64,000 nt of DNA from Opisthocomus hoazin (Eukaryota; Chordata; Aves; Opisthocomiformes; Opisthocomidae). This document shows, piece by piece, positions 20,600 to 33,412 of this stretch. The stretch is taken from the NCBI RefSeq assembly GCF_030867145.1, contig NC_134439.1:7043379-7107378 (forward strand), written 5' to 3'. Position 1 is the first letter of the stretch; every line of letters begins with the position of its first letter. The notes below the pieces were generated by a model. The model did no database searches. It was given only the letters and a program-made list of their open reading frames with translations, and had not been told where the DNA came from. Made by a program: the position numbers and the translations under genes.

Positions 20600-21010
20600 C
20601 TAAAGTCCTCCCTGGGAGCGCTTCTGTCTGAACAAGTCCAGTTCGCTCAACCTTTCCTCAGTGTAAACCCTTATGGTGCTCCACTTGTCACAGGCCTCCA
20701 GGTAGAGTATGCCTGTTAAGCAACACCACCACTCTCTGAGCCTGATAATCCAACCTGTTTTTACCCATCCAGTTGTCCGCGCGCTCAGATCATAACATCC
20801 TAACCTAGACAGAATATCCTGGGAGACAGAGCCAAAAGCCTTCCTAAAGTCAAGGTAAACGGCAACCACTGCTCCTCTCCATCCATAACTCCAGTCATTT
20901 GATTATAGAAGGCAATCATGTTGGTCATGCCTGTTTCACCCTTGGTAAACACATGCTGACTTTTCCAATCCCCTTCCTCTCCTCCATATGCCCTAACGTG
21001 CATTATGAGA
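20600..21010 (-). mobile_element. Old CR1 fragment (RT region)
   Basis: Minus-strand sense is in two broken frames: KGETGMTNMIAFYNQMTGVMD (about 20,940-20,880) and VAVYLDFRKAFGSVSQDIL (about 20,867-20,810), the conserved TNLIAFYD...YLDFSKAFD block of CR1 RT. A decayed C-terminal LSELDLF block follows near 20,630. There is no 3' tail. This is an old copy. Confidence 0.65.
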
Positions 21011-23722
21011 GGACTTGCTCCACTTTTTTTCAGACTTCTTAGGAAATTTCTGCTTCTCTTGTTTGCTAGATCTCACCCTTCACATTTTTATTCTCCCAGA
21101 GCCTGTCAGCATGGTATCTAATCTGGGTTAATCTGCTTCCTGGGAGCTTTTTAACTGTCCAGTTTCCTTGCCACTGAGAGATAAAGCAGAAAGTTGCAAA
21201 CCGCTTTGCTTTCTGTAGTGTGTGAGATTATCAGAGGAGCACAGACCCAGACTGAGGAGACATTTCAGACACACCAAGTTGCAGCACTGAATAACAGTAA
21301 ACACTTGAGCAAACTCCCATCCCTCTTCAGTATTTTTATATTTCCAGGAAAGAGCTGATGTTCTCAAAGATTCCTCTTTTGGCTGGTAACTCCAACAGCT
21401 GTAAAGGAAGAGATTGTGTCTTCCCAAGTGGGAAGATATGCTGCAAGGCTTATGGCCCCTTGAATAGGCCTGTGCAACCACACTACTGAGCACGTGGGCT
21501 GGCGCATGTCCGGGCCCTGCTTGGTGGTACTATTATGGAATTACTGTTCTTTGTTCCCATGTATTTTTCCATTCAAAATATTGGAAGTGACAGAGTGGAC
21601 CTACTTGTGTGACAGCTTACCAGGGCAATGTTTTCAAAGGTGAGCTCTGACCTCTAGTTTATGTCACGTGACTTCGTCTTTGACTTTGGCCCCTGGCAGG
21701 CTGAGGATCTTTACTGCCTGTGTCTGAAGGGACTAATTAAGGGATGCTGGGAGCAGAATTTTGGGATTGTACAAAAGATACTATGAGATGTTTAAAGCCA
21801 GGGGTTAAAGGTGGGGAAAGCGAAGGACCAAGGTGGTGTGAAGAGAAACACCTGTGGGAGAGAGGGGATGAAGGGATAAAAGGGGCTGCTCATTGGTGCA
21901 TTTGTCTGGCCATGTGCTTTGCCAGATCTCATCTTGTCTCTCCTGAAACTCCATCTCTTTAATGATTTTGAGAACGACTTCTCTGAACACCAAGCCCATG
22001 AGAAGAGCAGGAACCATGCTTCTGTTGCAGTGCTGTGGCAACCAACAGACCACATATACATGCTACATATGACTTGCTTCCGCCCCTCCCTCCCCCAGCA
22101 CTACACTGCCTGGCTCATTCAGACAGCCACCATCCTTACCTCAGATGTATTTACTTCACCTGTAACAATGTCAGCCTCTTCTTTTCAATATTCACAATGA
22201 TTTCCACAGCTTTTCACACAACATTGATGTTTGTATCCAACGTGAAAGATCAAGCTTTCTGTTGATTTTAAACTTTGTGCGTTTTCTGCCTGGGTGTGAA
22301 ACCAAGGAGGCACAAATTCAGTGTGAAACCTGAAGCACAATCATTTCTACAGGGCACAAGGGGAAGAATATACTAATGCAACCTGAACATGTGTGTCACT
22401 TTCCTACAATCTATGAGTTCTTCCAAGAAGGACAGAAGGGTTGACCGACAATTTCATTTCCTAGTGACAAAATGTAAAACCTGCAAACTCCTCCAGACAC
22501 AATATGAGGCTTAGAAGGAAAACTGAAATAGCTGCCTTATCTTTAAAGTAAAGCCTTTCACAGGAAGCTGTTTGCTTTGCCAGTGCTTTTTTACCCTCTC
22601 CTGTCTGCATCATGGTGTACTTTAGTTATTGAAAGCCTGCAGGAAAATCTGACTGCTCAGAGGTGGTAGATTGTTTACAGGTTGGTTAAAGGTAAAAGTT
22701 TTATCTGACTGCCAGCAACCAGAGCAGAGTCCATGAGTCAGCGGACTCCATGTGGCTGGTTTGCCAGGAACTGGAGAGGCCAGCAAGCCTGCCTGCATAT
22801 GGTAAGAGACTTGTAAACCAGGTGTTGAAGTGTCCATAAGCGGAGATGGGAGGATCTGAGTATCTAAGGCTGAGTATCTAAGGCTGGTTACTAGCAGGAT
22901 ACATCACACACACTTGTCTGTGGGTGTGTTTGTGTGTGCAAATGCTTCTGTGTGCCAGCAGCTGGAGTAGGGTTGAGGGCCTCAGAGGCTTGTATGCACA
23001 GGTGCTAGCAGTTATGAGGGTGGAAGGTTGGGGTGCGTAAGGCAGGAGGGTCTGTACCAGGAGTCATAGTGGCAGAAGACCTCAGGGCTCACATGCCCAG
23101 GTGCCAGAAAATGGGGATTCAAAGGAAGGCATTGTACACCCTGAATGTCTAGGGTAGTGACTGGGAGATCTGTTTTGTGTGTGTATATCTATGTGTGTTT
23201 ATACACATACATATGCCCTGCTGACAGACTATCATTCTGATCTGCCAGAGGTGAACCAGATGAGGTTGCTGGTGCCATCAGCCTTTGTAGGGTGTTTCTA
23301 TCCACATTGATCTGTGTGGTCAACCTGAAGGTGTAGTCATGCCTGGGGTGCACATGTGAATGTGCCTGGAGAGGCCCAGCTGCTCTGGGGAACCCTGGCA
23401 GGACCCGCTGCAGCTGCTGCTCGCAGTCCCTGGGCTGGGCCCTAGGTCATGTCTGCAATGGGCCCTGCAGCTTGGAATGAGGTGTCCTCTGTGTTCCCTG
23501 CTCTCTGGACACAGCAACCTCCAACAGCTCCTTCTACTTTGGCGTGAGAGGAGCCGCACTTTGGGCATCCATTCTGAAGTGGTAGTAAAGTGAGTATTAC
23601 ATGAATTCTTCCATTTACTCCTCCCCTGATCTCACCTCGGGTGTCATCATCGATTTGTCACTGAATATTACTTGAGGTACTTTGCTTCTGCTGCAGATTC
23701 CTTCTAGTACTCCTCAAGAAAC
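21011..23722. other. Unassigned intergenic DNA
   Basis: No gene is supported. There is a 15-bp tandem duplication (GAGTATCTAAGGCTG, about 22,857-22,885), short TG-rich stretches (about 22,920-22,945 and 23,175-23,200) and scattered frames under 125 codons. Bases 23,360-23,590 are GC-richer, with short antisense-overlapping frames that look accidental. Confidence 0.5.
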
Positions 23723-23762
23723 AGAATAGAATAGAATAGAATAGAATAGAATAGAATAGAAT
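23723..23762. repeat. (AGAAT)n microsatellite at a CR1 3' end
   Basis: Eight AGAAT units abut the 3' end of the reverse-oriented CR1-like fragment that follows. They probably arose by expansion of its 3'-terminal repeat. Confidence 0.9.
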
Positions 23763-24960
23763 ATCTGAATTGGAAGTAACCTATTACGACCATCTAGTCC
23801 AACTGGCTGGCTCCTTCAGGTTTGACCAAAAGTTAAAGCGTGTTGTTAAGGGCATTGTCCAAATGCCTCTTAAACATTGACAGGCATGGGGCATTGACCA
23901 CCTCTCTAGGAAGCCTGTTCCAGTGTTGGATCACCCTCTCAGTAAAGAAATGCTTCCTAATGTCCAGTCTAAACCTCCTGTGACACAGCTTTGAACCATT
24001 CCCTTGCGTCCAATCACTGGATACCAAGGAGAAGAGATCAGCACCTCTCTTCACTTCCCCTCCTCAGGAAGATGTAGAGAGCAACGAGCTCACCCCTCAG
24101 CCTCTTCTACAATCTAGACAAACCCGAAATCCTTAGCCACTCCTCATAGGACATTCCTGACAGGCCTTTCACCAGATTTGTTACCCTCCTCTGGCTGCAC
24201 TTGTTGCGATATGTCCGTGGTGAAGATGGACAAAGCATACGTATACAATATGAATGCTGCAAATGTCAAACTTTATTCATAGATTCAGTTCCTTATATAC
24301 TATTTTTAAGATTATCTCATTGGAACATGCAATTTTCTAGTGACAGCTACAGATTATACCTGATATTTATGGTGACAGCTACTGATTATATTTGATATCT
24401 ATTTTCTCATTAGTACAGGATATAACTTCCTCACAGTAACATCTTTACTTGTCAATTGCATTTCTTGGCAGATCATTCAGTCCCATTTCTTTATGAATCT
24501 TTGCTTCCGTTCTTGTTTACTTCTTTCTGTACTTTTCCACAGTCCTTGATTCTTTCATCAGGGCATCCTTTGATCACTGACTTTGGTCAAGCAAGGCCTA
24601 CAAGCCTTGCTCCATAGCAGCAAACCCCACGTGCAATGAAGGACCTTCACATCCTCCTTAAATTATGGGGCCTAGAACTGCATACAGTTTTCAAGGTGAG
24701 GCTGCATTGACTCTGAATACAGTGGGAAAATCACCTCTTTAGACCAGTTGGTTATACTGTGTTTGATGCTCCCCAGGGTTCGGTTTGCCCACTTGGCTGG
24801 CAGGGCACACTGCTGATTCCTATTGAGCCTGCCATCAGCCAACAGCCCCAGATCTCTTTCTGCAGGGCTGCTCTCCAACCGTTCCTCTCCCAATTTATAT
24901 TAGTGCCCAGTGTTACTCTATCCTAGCTGTAGAATCCAGCCTTTGGACTTGGCTGCCTGG
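23763..24960 (-). mobile_element. Old CR1, split by an LTR insertion
   Basis: Minus-strand CR1 3' part: 24,054-23,833 encodes RGADLFSLVSSDWTQGNGSKL and [22 protein letters not shown]. After an interruption (24,202-24,629), further upstream ORF2 sense resumes at 24,893-24,672: ERLESSPAERDLGLLADGRLNRNQQCALPAKWANRTLGS (quoted in part). The two halves join logically across the insertion. The sequence is diverged, so this is an older CR1 subfamily. Confidence 0.75.
24202..24629 (-). repeat. Solo LTR-like insertion inside the CR1 (428 bp)
   Basis: On the minus strand it starts TGGGGTTTGCTGC and ends ATATCGCAACA, with AATAAA about 75 bases before the end, as in an LTR. It is flanked on both sides by CR1 sequence. 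A clean target duplication is not visible. TGCA occurs within a few bases of each edge, and the ends may be off by one or two bases. The family is unrecognised. Confidence 0.5.
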
Positions 24961-25717
24961 AAGAGCAGAAGAGACCTAATCAGCCTGCACCAGTGATTTG
25001 CTATCCTCCTTTTCAGAAAGGTTGTTCTAACATCAGTCCTGCTGGCTACCATTTGCGATCATTGCTTATATTTTCCTCCCTGTGTTCATGGAGAACAAAT
25101 AAGTCTGTTATGTTTCAATTTGTGAAGGTAATTTTCAGGTCTGGTCTTGCCTTTCAGCTCACTTGCAGAACTTCTCCAGTCAATGTGAGGCAAACTGTAG
25201 AGAGTCAAACCTATCTCCTAGGTTAGCACGGTACTTAGCAGTCTCAGCCCACGGACAAGAGCTCTGCAGAACTCCTCCGTAGGTACTTCCATTTCAGGAA
25301 AAAAAAAAATCTCTCCTTCTTCTTAGCCATGACATGGAAATGTCAGAAATGCAGGACATAAATGCATCTGATCTCCGAGCCACTGCTAAGAAACAATTTT
25401 CCTGTGTAGTACAGAGCACTGGAAATATTAGAAACTTTCATCCACTACTCCTTTACGCATTCATTTATTTATTATTTATTACAATCTTAACAAAACAAAA
25501 AAAGAGTGAACAAATGAGATCTCATGGAACATACTGCCTAAATTCCTTTCTATGTTAAATGAACGTCAAGATTGTAAAGTACAGTCAGTACTGCCCCTCA
25601 GAATACACTTAATATTCACATGTAGACATGCGTATTCCCAAACAAACAAGTCTTCAAAGGAGTTAAGCAGGAAGCGCTAGTTTGAAATCTTTGTTCCTGA
25701 GGAAATTCAGGAATAAT
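24961..25717. other. Unassigned DNA
   Basis: AT-rich, with frames of 77 and 74 codons that show no motif. Nothing supported. Confidence 0.5.
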
Positions 25718-26085
25718 GGCTAAGGGAACTGAGCTTGTTTAGTCTGGAGAAGAGAAGGCACAGGGAAGAACTTATCACTCTCTACAACTACCTGAAAGGA
25801 GGTCTCTTCTCCCAAGTAACTAGTGATAGGACAAGAGGAAATGGCCTCAAGTTGCATCAGGGGAGGTTTTGATTGGATATTAGGAAAAATTTCTTCAAGG
25901 AAAGAGTAGTCAGGCATTGGAATAGGCTTCCCAGGGAAGTGGTTGAGTCACCATCCCTGGAAGGATTCAAAAAACATGTAGATACGGCACTTGAGGATGT
26001 GTTTTAGTAGGCATGGTGGTGTTGGGTTGATGGTTGGACTTGATGATTTTAGAGGTCTTTTCCAACCTTAGTGGTTCTATGAATA
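25718..26085 (+). mobile_element. CR1 3' fragment
   Basis: Plus-strand C-terminal CR1 sense is seen in broken frames: [16 protein letters not shown] start at about 25,730, [15 protein letters not shown] at about 25,820-25,860, and [20 protein letters not shown] near 25,910-25,970. The 3' UTR ends in the conserved TTTCCAACCTTAGTGGTTCTATGA. It is old and non-coding. Confidence 0.8.
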
Positions 26086-27562
26086 GACAAGCCATGGCAA
26101 GATGGTGCTACCAAGCAACAGCTGAGAACCTGCTACCTTTGTTAATAAAGAGATACAGTGCAAATATATTAATTTTGGAAAGACAATGACACCACCAGAA
26201 GCCATCTGAGAGACTTCTGTGTTACATATGACACAATTCTCCATTTCTGGTGGAAAAAGAACCAAGGTTTTATGACAGAATTGCAAGGAAATTTTCTCGT
26301 TGTCGAGAAAGCCAACAAACCTTTTGTCTACGCAAAGTAGCAGCTGCCTTTCTGAAAATCGCTTAACCAAGTATGCTTTCATTAACATCGATGGCTTTGC
26401 AATCAATAGCTTTGCCACCAGCATGTCCCTAGCTCCTATAAATTATTTCCACTGCGGATAGAAAAAAAAATTAATTCCTTAATGAAGTATTTGTATCAAA
26501 ATAGATGGATTCTACTGTGTATGTAACTTTTAGTTTCAAACGCAGGGTTGGCAATATCAGTCCAAACTTACTCAGGATCTGATGTTTTTTGATTACATGT
26601 ACTGAATTGAAATTGTAGAAATTTCCTGTGAAGAGCAGAAAGCTCCTATATGGAATGCAATGAATTTTTATGTAGAATATTATTGGAGAAGTTTTCTAAT
26701 TATAGAGGTATCTCTGTGGATATTATTATGTATAATAATGTGCTTGCATGGTTGCTGTTATGTAGCTTCCTGCTCTCAGGAGGCCTTGAAACAAGTCAGG
26801 AACAGCAGGGGACAGGGCTGAGCATAGGCCTACCTATGACACAGCTCAGGCAAGTGAGTGTGTGTGTGACAGTGGGGCGATGTCCAGGCCTGAGCTTATT
26901 TGGAACTGGTAGACCTATGGACAGAGGATGCATGGGTGGACACTGATGAGGACAATTAGAGCATCACTATGCTTTCAGGGTCCTGGTGAATATGTCTTCC
27001 AAGAGGAACATGTAGACAGTTCCTTTTTAACCTCTGCATCTCTAGAACTAATCTCAAGGAAAACTGACTATAAGCTCACATAGTTCTCTCTATAAAAGTA
27101 ACATATTTTCCAAGTCTTTCTCTGGTGACTTTTTAAAATCTTCACTCCTGACATAAATCAAAATGATCTCTCTCACAGTCGCTTCTCTCTCAACCTCATT
27201 TATGTTTTTATGCAAAAAGAATGAAGGCTTAGGAAATTGGACTTGTTTTGCTGAAATGTCATTTTATGGGTTTGAAGACTTCTGCTGATGCACAGGTCTA
27301 GCAACTAAAGGTCTGTACCTTGTTGTGAATATGTTCCAGAAAAGTCCATTTCTCGTCTCTGATGATGGAGAGTAGACAGGTAGACCTGTACCCTTTTGGA
27401 GGTGCAGGAGGCAACAAGTATGCAGATGTTGGTGGCAGAATTTAGCCCTTAGTCAATACATTCAGCAGTGTATAAAGATCACCTCAGCTGACCACATAAG
27501 AGTCCACTTCTGAGTGAGCTGGTTTACTCTCCAGACTCCACTGACTGTATCAATTCATGCTC
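26086..27562. other. Unassigned DNA
   Basis: Mostly AT-rich. Frames of 115 (minus, 26,424-26,077) and 98 codons lack motifs. TG-rich bits occur near 26,855. No gene supported. Confidence 0.5.
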
Positions 27563-28350
27563 TGTGGGGGCTGACTCAGCGCACAGCCAAACAGCCACGC
27601 AGCCTCTCTCTCACTCCCTTCTCCTGTGGGATGTTGAGAAAATGGAAAGGAGAGACAATTCATGGACTGAGATAATGTGCCCTCACAACCTATTGCCTGC
27701 CTCCAGGCTGCTCTGTCTGTGCATGCGGGTAGGGGGAAGAGAGAAAGCCCCAATGCTGTGCAAGTGCTGTTCAGTAAGAGTCAGAATGTTGGTGTGTTAT
27801 TCTGGTGCATTAGCATCGGCTAAGGGCCAAACTCCCACCCAGCTGCTCTCTCATTCCCCCTCCTCAAGAGCACATGGGGAGAAAACAGAATGAAAAAGCT
27901 CATGGGTCAAGATAAGGTCCCATCATGGGCAAAACAGGCTTCATTTGGGAAAAATACTTTCTGCCACTCCTCTTTTTCCTCTGACCATGGTGTCCACAGT
28001 TGTTTCTCACTCATTTTTCTCCTATTCTGCTGCCTGCCTGAGGTTTTCTGCTCTTATGTGTGTTTTCCCAGAGGCACCACCAGCTTGGCTGATGGGCTCA
28101 GCTGTGCCCTGCTATGCCTCTGTTTTGGAGCTGGCTGGAACTGCCTGTGTCCAGCACAGGGGTAGCAACTTACCTCTTCTCAAAGAGGCCAGTCCTGCAG
28201 CCTCACCTACCCTCTCGCCCGCAGCCTTGCTATGTAAACCTAATACACAGTTATCAACACTGTTATGGGCCAAAATGCAACGCACAGCACTGTACAAGCA
28301 ATCTGAAGAAAGTTAACCCCATCCCAGCCACAGCCAGGTCACCCGCCATT
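27563..28350 (-). repeat. Two decayed ERVL-type LTR fragments, minus strand
   Basis: The plus strand shows CAGCCAAACAGCCACGCAGCC..., then TTCAGTAAGAGTCAGAATGTTGGTGTGTTA (27,563-27,800). A second start with CCAAACTCCCACCCAGCTGCTC... runs to GAAGAAAGTTAACCCCATCCCAGCCA (27,825-28,345), motif order only. These match, with large gaps, the LTR at about 34.45-35.03 kb. The right end is the reverse complement of the TGGCTGGGATAGAGTTAATTTTC-type start of this LTR family. They look like two truncated copies side by side. Confidence 0.5.
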
Positions 28351-28371
28351 TATCATGTTGCAGAGATGGTC

Positions 28372-28413
28372 ACAAAAGTAACAAAAGTAACAAAAGTAAC
28401 AGAAGTAACAATA
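28372..28413. repeat. 9-bp minisatellite
   Basis: About four and a half copies of ACAAAAGTA (fourth copy ACAGAAGTA). It produces an all-leucine minus-strand frame that is an artefact. Confidence 0.85.
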
Positions 28414-28947
28414 GTTTGCTGGGATCTTTGCAAAGAGTAGTGCTCATAAGGTGAATCAAAATCTCCCAGAGAGGATGGTTGGTCCCTGTCCAGATTTTGA
28501 TAGGACTCTCTGTAGCAAGAATCTTTGCAGCAGCATATTCAGGTGGATAGGATGAGACTCCCCAAAATGTTTCTATCCCGAGTTCTTCTACCAAGCTGTT
28601 CTGTGGTCCTCTTTGATCACTCCAGCACATACATAACCCATAGCTTTCATCTTCACTGTGCACAAAACATTTCCTACCCAATATTCAAATGTTTGTAGTT
28701 TGGGGTTATTTCTTCCTCTCTGATTTCCAGGTGTCTTATCTGTGTAGAAACCCATCTATTCTTTGGTAGGAACTGCCAGGACAGGTCTCCGGGACAGAGA
28801 GATCCTCATTCTGGGACGTGAACCCACAACTTGAAATATACAAATGGAGCCTATTGATTAGTCAAGGTTTAGCATCGTGCCCCAGGTCAGGCCATTGTCT
28901 CATCTATGCTGAGACTTGTGCATTTTCAGAATGGCAGCTAGACATCA
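28414..28947. other. Unassigned DNA
   Basis: No gene, repeat or motif that I can support. Confidence 0.5.
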
Positions 28948-29585
28948 GGAAGTCATAGAATCATAGAACAGTTTGGCTCAGAAGGGACCTTAAAGACCAC
29001 GTAGTTCCAACTCCCATGACATGGGCAGGGACACCTTCCACCACACCAAGTTGCTCAAAGAATCCTCCAACCTGGCCTTGAACACTTCCAGGGAGGGGGC
29101 ATCCACAACTTCTCTGGGAATCCTATTCCAATGATTCACCACCCTGTGAATATAGAATTTCTTTCCTATATCTAATCTAAATCTACCCTGTTTCAGTTTA
29201 AAGCCATTAACCCTTGTTCTATCACTACATGCCCTTGTAAAAAGTGCTTCTCCAGCTTTCTTGTAGCCTCCTTCGGGTGCTGGTAGGCTGCTATTAGGTG
29301 TCCCCAAAGCCTTTTGTTTTCCAGGATGAACAACCCCAACTCTCTCAGCCTTTCCTCATAGGAGAGGTGTTCCATTCCTCTGATAATTTTTGTGGCCCTC
29401 CTCTGGACCTCCTCCAACAGGTCCACGTCTTTTCTGTGCTGAGGGCTCCAAAGATGGATGCAGTACTGCAGGTGGGGTCTTACCAGAGCAGAGTAGAGGA
29501 GGCGAGTCACCTTTCTTGACCTGCTGGCCACACTTCTTTTGATGCAGCCCAGTATATAGTTGACCTTCTGGGCTGTGAGCGTGCA
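28948..29585 (-). mobile_element. CR1 LINE 3' part
   Basis: Reverse-oriented. The plus strand begins TCATAGAATCATAGAACAGTTTGG; the minus strand encodes [36 protein letters not shown], and in a second frame [15 protein letters not shown] and VVNHWNRIPREVVDAPSLEVF. One frameshift lies near 29,200-29,300. It is 5'-truncated at about 29,585. It belongs to the subfamily with the [13 protein letters not shown] block, like the copy at 33.4-34.4 kb. Confidence 0.9.
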
Positions 29586-30461
29586 TCAGACGGAATGCTA
29601 TAAGTCATCTCACGTCACATCTGTCTGTCTACACTCCCACTAGAGTCAGAGGTGTACACCGGGATTCAGTTGCCCATACTGAGTTGTTGTGTCATTTGGG
29701 ATGCCTTAAGCACCCTACCTGAGCGATACAGGTGATGGAGTCTAGAGGGTGATTCTGCACTTGAGGGTGTCCGAAACATGGATGCTTCATTTCTGGATGT
29801 CAGTAGGCCAGACAGGAACACTACAACATATCAAGCAGTGCTCGGTATGTGTCTGGACAACTGAATCAATCCTGCCTGGTCTCCCAGAGAGACTAATGAA
29901 AAGAAACAGGTCTACCATGTATCATTTGCCAAATCTTCCCCCATGTGGAGGCATCAGATCCTTCAGCATTTCCCAGCTGATAATAGAAGTCTTATATAAA
30001 AGCACCCACCTATTATAGAAGTTCAGGTTCCCTGTTCACCCCTAAGTACATCCACAGATGCTTAAACTTAGATCTTTTTTAAATTTAGACCTTTTTTTCT
30101 CACAACTACCATTTGCAAGGCTGATCGCTACCTTGCACAAGTGCTTAATTCAGAGAGGTGAGTTTCGCAGGCTGGCACCCTGCCTCTGCAGGTTTCTGCT
30201 CATCTGCCACAGTCCCTCATCAAGCAGAGGAAGCTCCCAAAGCACAATACCTGATCTAGGAGTCTGCTTCATTTGCACATCTCTGTCTCTGTTCCTCAGG
30301 ACTGATGTTTGAGACAATTGTTCACTTTGATCTGGTCTAGTACACAGGGCTAGGCACAGGACTGTTTACAACACAGCTCACACAAGTGGCAGGAGAGGCA
30401 GCGGGAAGAACTTTGAGGCCTGAGCTTATGTTCAACTGCTGGAGCTATGGGCAGAGGATGA
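29586..30461. other. Unassigned DNA
   Basis: No supported gene. Several frames of 84-92 codons without motifs. Confidence 0.5.
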
Positions 30462-31545
30462 ATCACAGAATCACAGAATGTTAGGGGTTGGAAAGGACCT
30501 CTGTGGGTCATCTAGTCCAACCCCCCTGCCAAAGCAGGGTCACCTACAGCAGGCTGCACAGCAACTTGTCCAGGTGGGTCTTGAATGTCTCCAGAGAAGG
30601 AGAATACACAATGTCTCTGGGTAGTCTGTTCCAGTGCTCCGCCACCCTCAGAGTGAAGAAGTTCTTCCTCATGTTCAGACGGAACTTCCTATGCTTCAGT
30701 TTGTGCCCGTTGCCCCTTGTCTTGTCACTGGGCACCACTGAAAAGAGTTTGGCCCCATCTTCCTGACACCCACCTTTAAGATATTTAGAAGCATTTATAA
30801 GGTCCCTATCAGCCTTCTCTTCTCCAGGCTAAACAAGCCCAGCTCCCTCAGCCTTTCCTTGTAAGAGAGATGCTACAGTCCCCTCATCATCTTTGTAGCC
30901 CTCTGCTGGACCCTCTCCAGTAGCTCTTCATCTTTCTTGAACTGGGGAGCCCAGAACTGGACACAGTACTCCAGATGAGGCCTCATTAGGGCAGGGTAGA
31001 GGGGCAGGAGAACCTCCCTCGTCCTGCTGGCCACACTTCTCTTAATGCACCCCAGGATGCCATTGGTCTTCATGGCAACAAGGGCACACTGCTGGCTCAT
31101 GGTCCACCAGGACACCCAGGTCCCTCTCCGCAGAGCTGCTCTCCAGCAGGTCCACCCCAAGCCTGTACTGGTGCATGGGGCTGTTCCTCCCCAGGTGCAG
31201 GACCCTACACTTGCCCTTGTTGAACTTCATCAGGTTCCTCTGTGCCCAACTCTCCAGCCTGTCCAGGTCTCACTGAATGGCATCACAGCCTGCTAGTGTA
31301 TCCACCACTCCTCCCAGTTTTGTATCATCAGCAAACTTGCTGAGGGTACACTCTAACTCTTCATCCAGGTCGTTGATGAAGAAGTTAAACAAGACTGGGC
31401 CCAGTACTGACCCCTGAGGGACACCACTAGTTACAGGCCTCCAACTAGACTCAGCGCCACTGACGACAACCCTCTGAGCCCTGCCATTCAGCCAGTTCTC
31501 AATCCACCTCACTGACCACTCATTTAGCCCACACTTTCTGAGCTT
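30462..31545 (-). mobile_element. CR1 LINE, ORF2 C-terminal half
   Basis: Reverse-oriented. The tail AATCACAGAATCACAGAATG is at 30,462. Minus-strand sense runs from [27 protein letters not shown] and [13 protein letters not shown] (about 31,500-31,290) through [20 protein letters not shown] to [23 protein letters not shown]. Frame breaks occur near 31,080-31,100 (a small deletion around the VDH/TMSQQ junction) and 30,780-30,870. It is moderately young: CR1 of the same subfamily as 9.8-10.6 and 51.3-52.8 kb. Confidence 0.92.
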
Positions 31546-33412
31546 AGGTCCCAAACAAGGCTGGTTATGGCATTTGTGCTTGCTTGAGGCCCTGATAAAT
31601 TCCAAATTCAAGTTTGTGAAGGAATTCAACTGTGTCATGTAGTGTAGAATGCAGTGTGAATTCAGATGTTTAAATTGGGCATCTAAGCTCAAAACATAAA
31701 AAATTTTCACAATATTTGATGTTGAGATTGTCAATAAATAGAACATATGATGTGGTTTCATTTCTTCTCAGGATTGTTTCCCATGCAGTACAGATCTGAC
31801 TGAATCCAGCACATCTTGGCATCTCATACAGGTCCTGTGTTTTATCTACCAAAGCTATTCAATTGTCCCAGATGTCATAATATGTCCTAACTGACAATAG
31901 ATGCCTTTGTTAGGAAAATGAAACTTGCTGTAACTACGTAGACCCTTTTTAAAGTCAACAGAGTCACAACAGAGGACACAGTTTTTTGACTGACTGAACA
32001 GGCATACAAATATAACCTATAGGCACTACTCAAAGTAGATGTATCAGGGTATGATTCACCTCGATAGAAAATGCCTTGTTACCTATTTTCTGTGTACCAT
32101 AGATATCTATGCTGGTGCATCTAGCTCTAAGAACTCTCCTCCAGGCTTCTGGAGGAGTGCTTCTGGTCATCATGGTCAGCACTGGCTGCCTTTCCAGGAA
32201 CAGAGCAACTCCATGCAAGTCAGTGTGCAAAACAGATAAAATGAGGCTGAGCCTGTTCTCTAGGACAAGGCAGCTACACACAGCCTCACTGAATGTGGTG
32301 ATTTGCTGACTAACAAACTCTTTCTGTAAATAGTTGTTTGACTAACAAACTCTTTCTGTAAAGACATGCCACCACAGAACAAACAGAACGATTTGACCTC
32401 CCACGAGATGGAACAGGAAAAGGAAGGCAGGAAGAGGTGGAGAAGAGAAAAGGAAGATGAGTAAGTGGAAGACTATAGGGAGAAATGTCAGGAGGAACGT
32501 GCCTGCACATCACCGTCCTCTCTTTCCTAGTTTTATAGTCTAGACAGGCAAAGGACATGGCTACGGCAGAAGTTTGGGAAAGTTGTTACAGTTTCCTTTC
32601 TTGGCATCCCCAGGAGCATTAAGGATGTTCTGAACCACTCAGGTAGGAAAGAGAATCATAGGTTCATAGAATGAGCAACAGTTCTATGCAATCGTGCTTT
32701 TTTTACACTCCACACTTACAGCATGAGTCAGGGACAATATCCTGTCTTGGGGGAAGATGACAGCAGCAAAGTCCAATGACCTCACTTTCACCCAGAAAAC
32801 CGCAATACCCTCATCTCTCTTTTCAAGGATGTTAAGTGATGTCTTTGCAAGGACAATATTATCTTTGCAAAGACAATATCACCTTTGGAAGACAGTGGCA
32901 ATGAGCAGAATTCCCAAATGACTGGAAAAAGAAAAATTTCATAGCTATTCCAGATGGGCAATAAAGAGAATACAGGAAACCACCTCATTCTCCAGCAAGA
33001 TTATGGAGTAAATATTCCTGGAAGCCATATGCAGGCATAGAAATGATAAGAAAGTGATTTGGAACAGCCAGAATGGATGACCTAAAGGGAAATCATACCT
33101 GAGCAGGCTGATTTGCTAACAAAACAGTTTGGAATTTCTTAAATTAGGCATTTTGTTTTGAAAATGCAAAAAAATCTCACCAAAAAGCCCAAACCCAGAA
33201 AAGCTAAAGAAAATGAAACCCCGCGGTTTCTTTGTGACCCTCACATGGAAACAGGTCACAGTTTCTAATCCAGAAATGTTCAACTTCGTCAGGAGGATAG
33301 AGAGTAGACTGTTCTCTTCTCCATGCATGTGTTAAGTGGCAGCTATTTATTTAATATTAACCACTTATTAATATAACCACTTATTTAAGTGACAGCTATT
33401 TATTATTTATTT
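31546..33412. other. Unassigned DNA with a 32-bp tandem duplication
   Basis: GACTAACAAACTCTTTCTGT plus AAA occurs at 32,308-32,330 and again at 32,340-32,362, a direct duplication with 32-bp period. Another imperfect duplication (ACCACTTATTA / AGCTATTTATT motifs) lies at about 33,340-33,410 just before the next CR1. No gene supported. Confidence 0.6.

Noticed and set aside
23320..23593. Overlapping GC-rich frames on both strands
   Set aside because: No splice sites, motifs or start context supporting coding; GC content explains the lack of stops.
28370..28681. Minus-strand frame ending in a leucine run
   Set aside because: The run comes from the 9-bp minisatellite.
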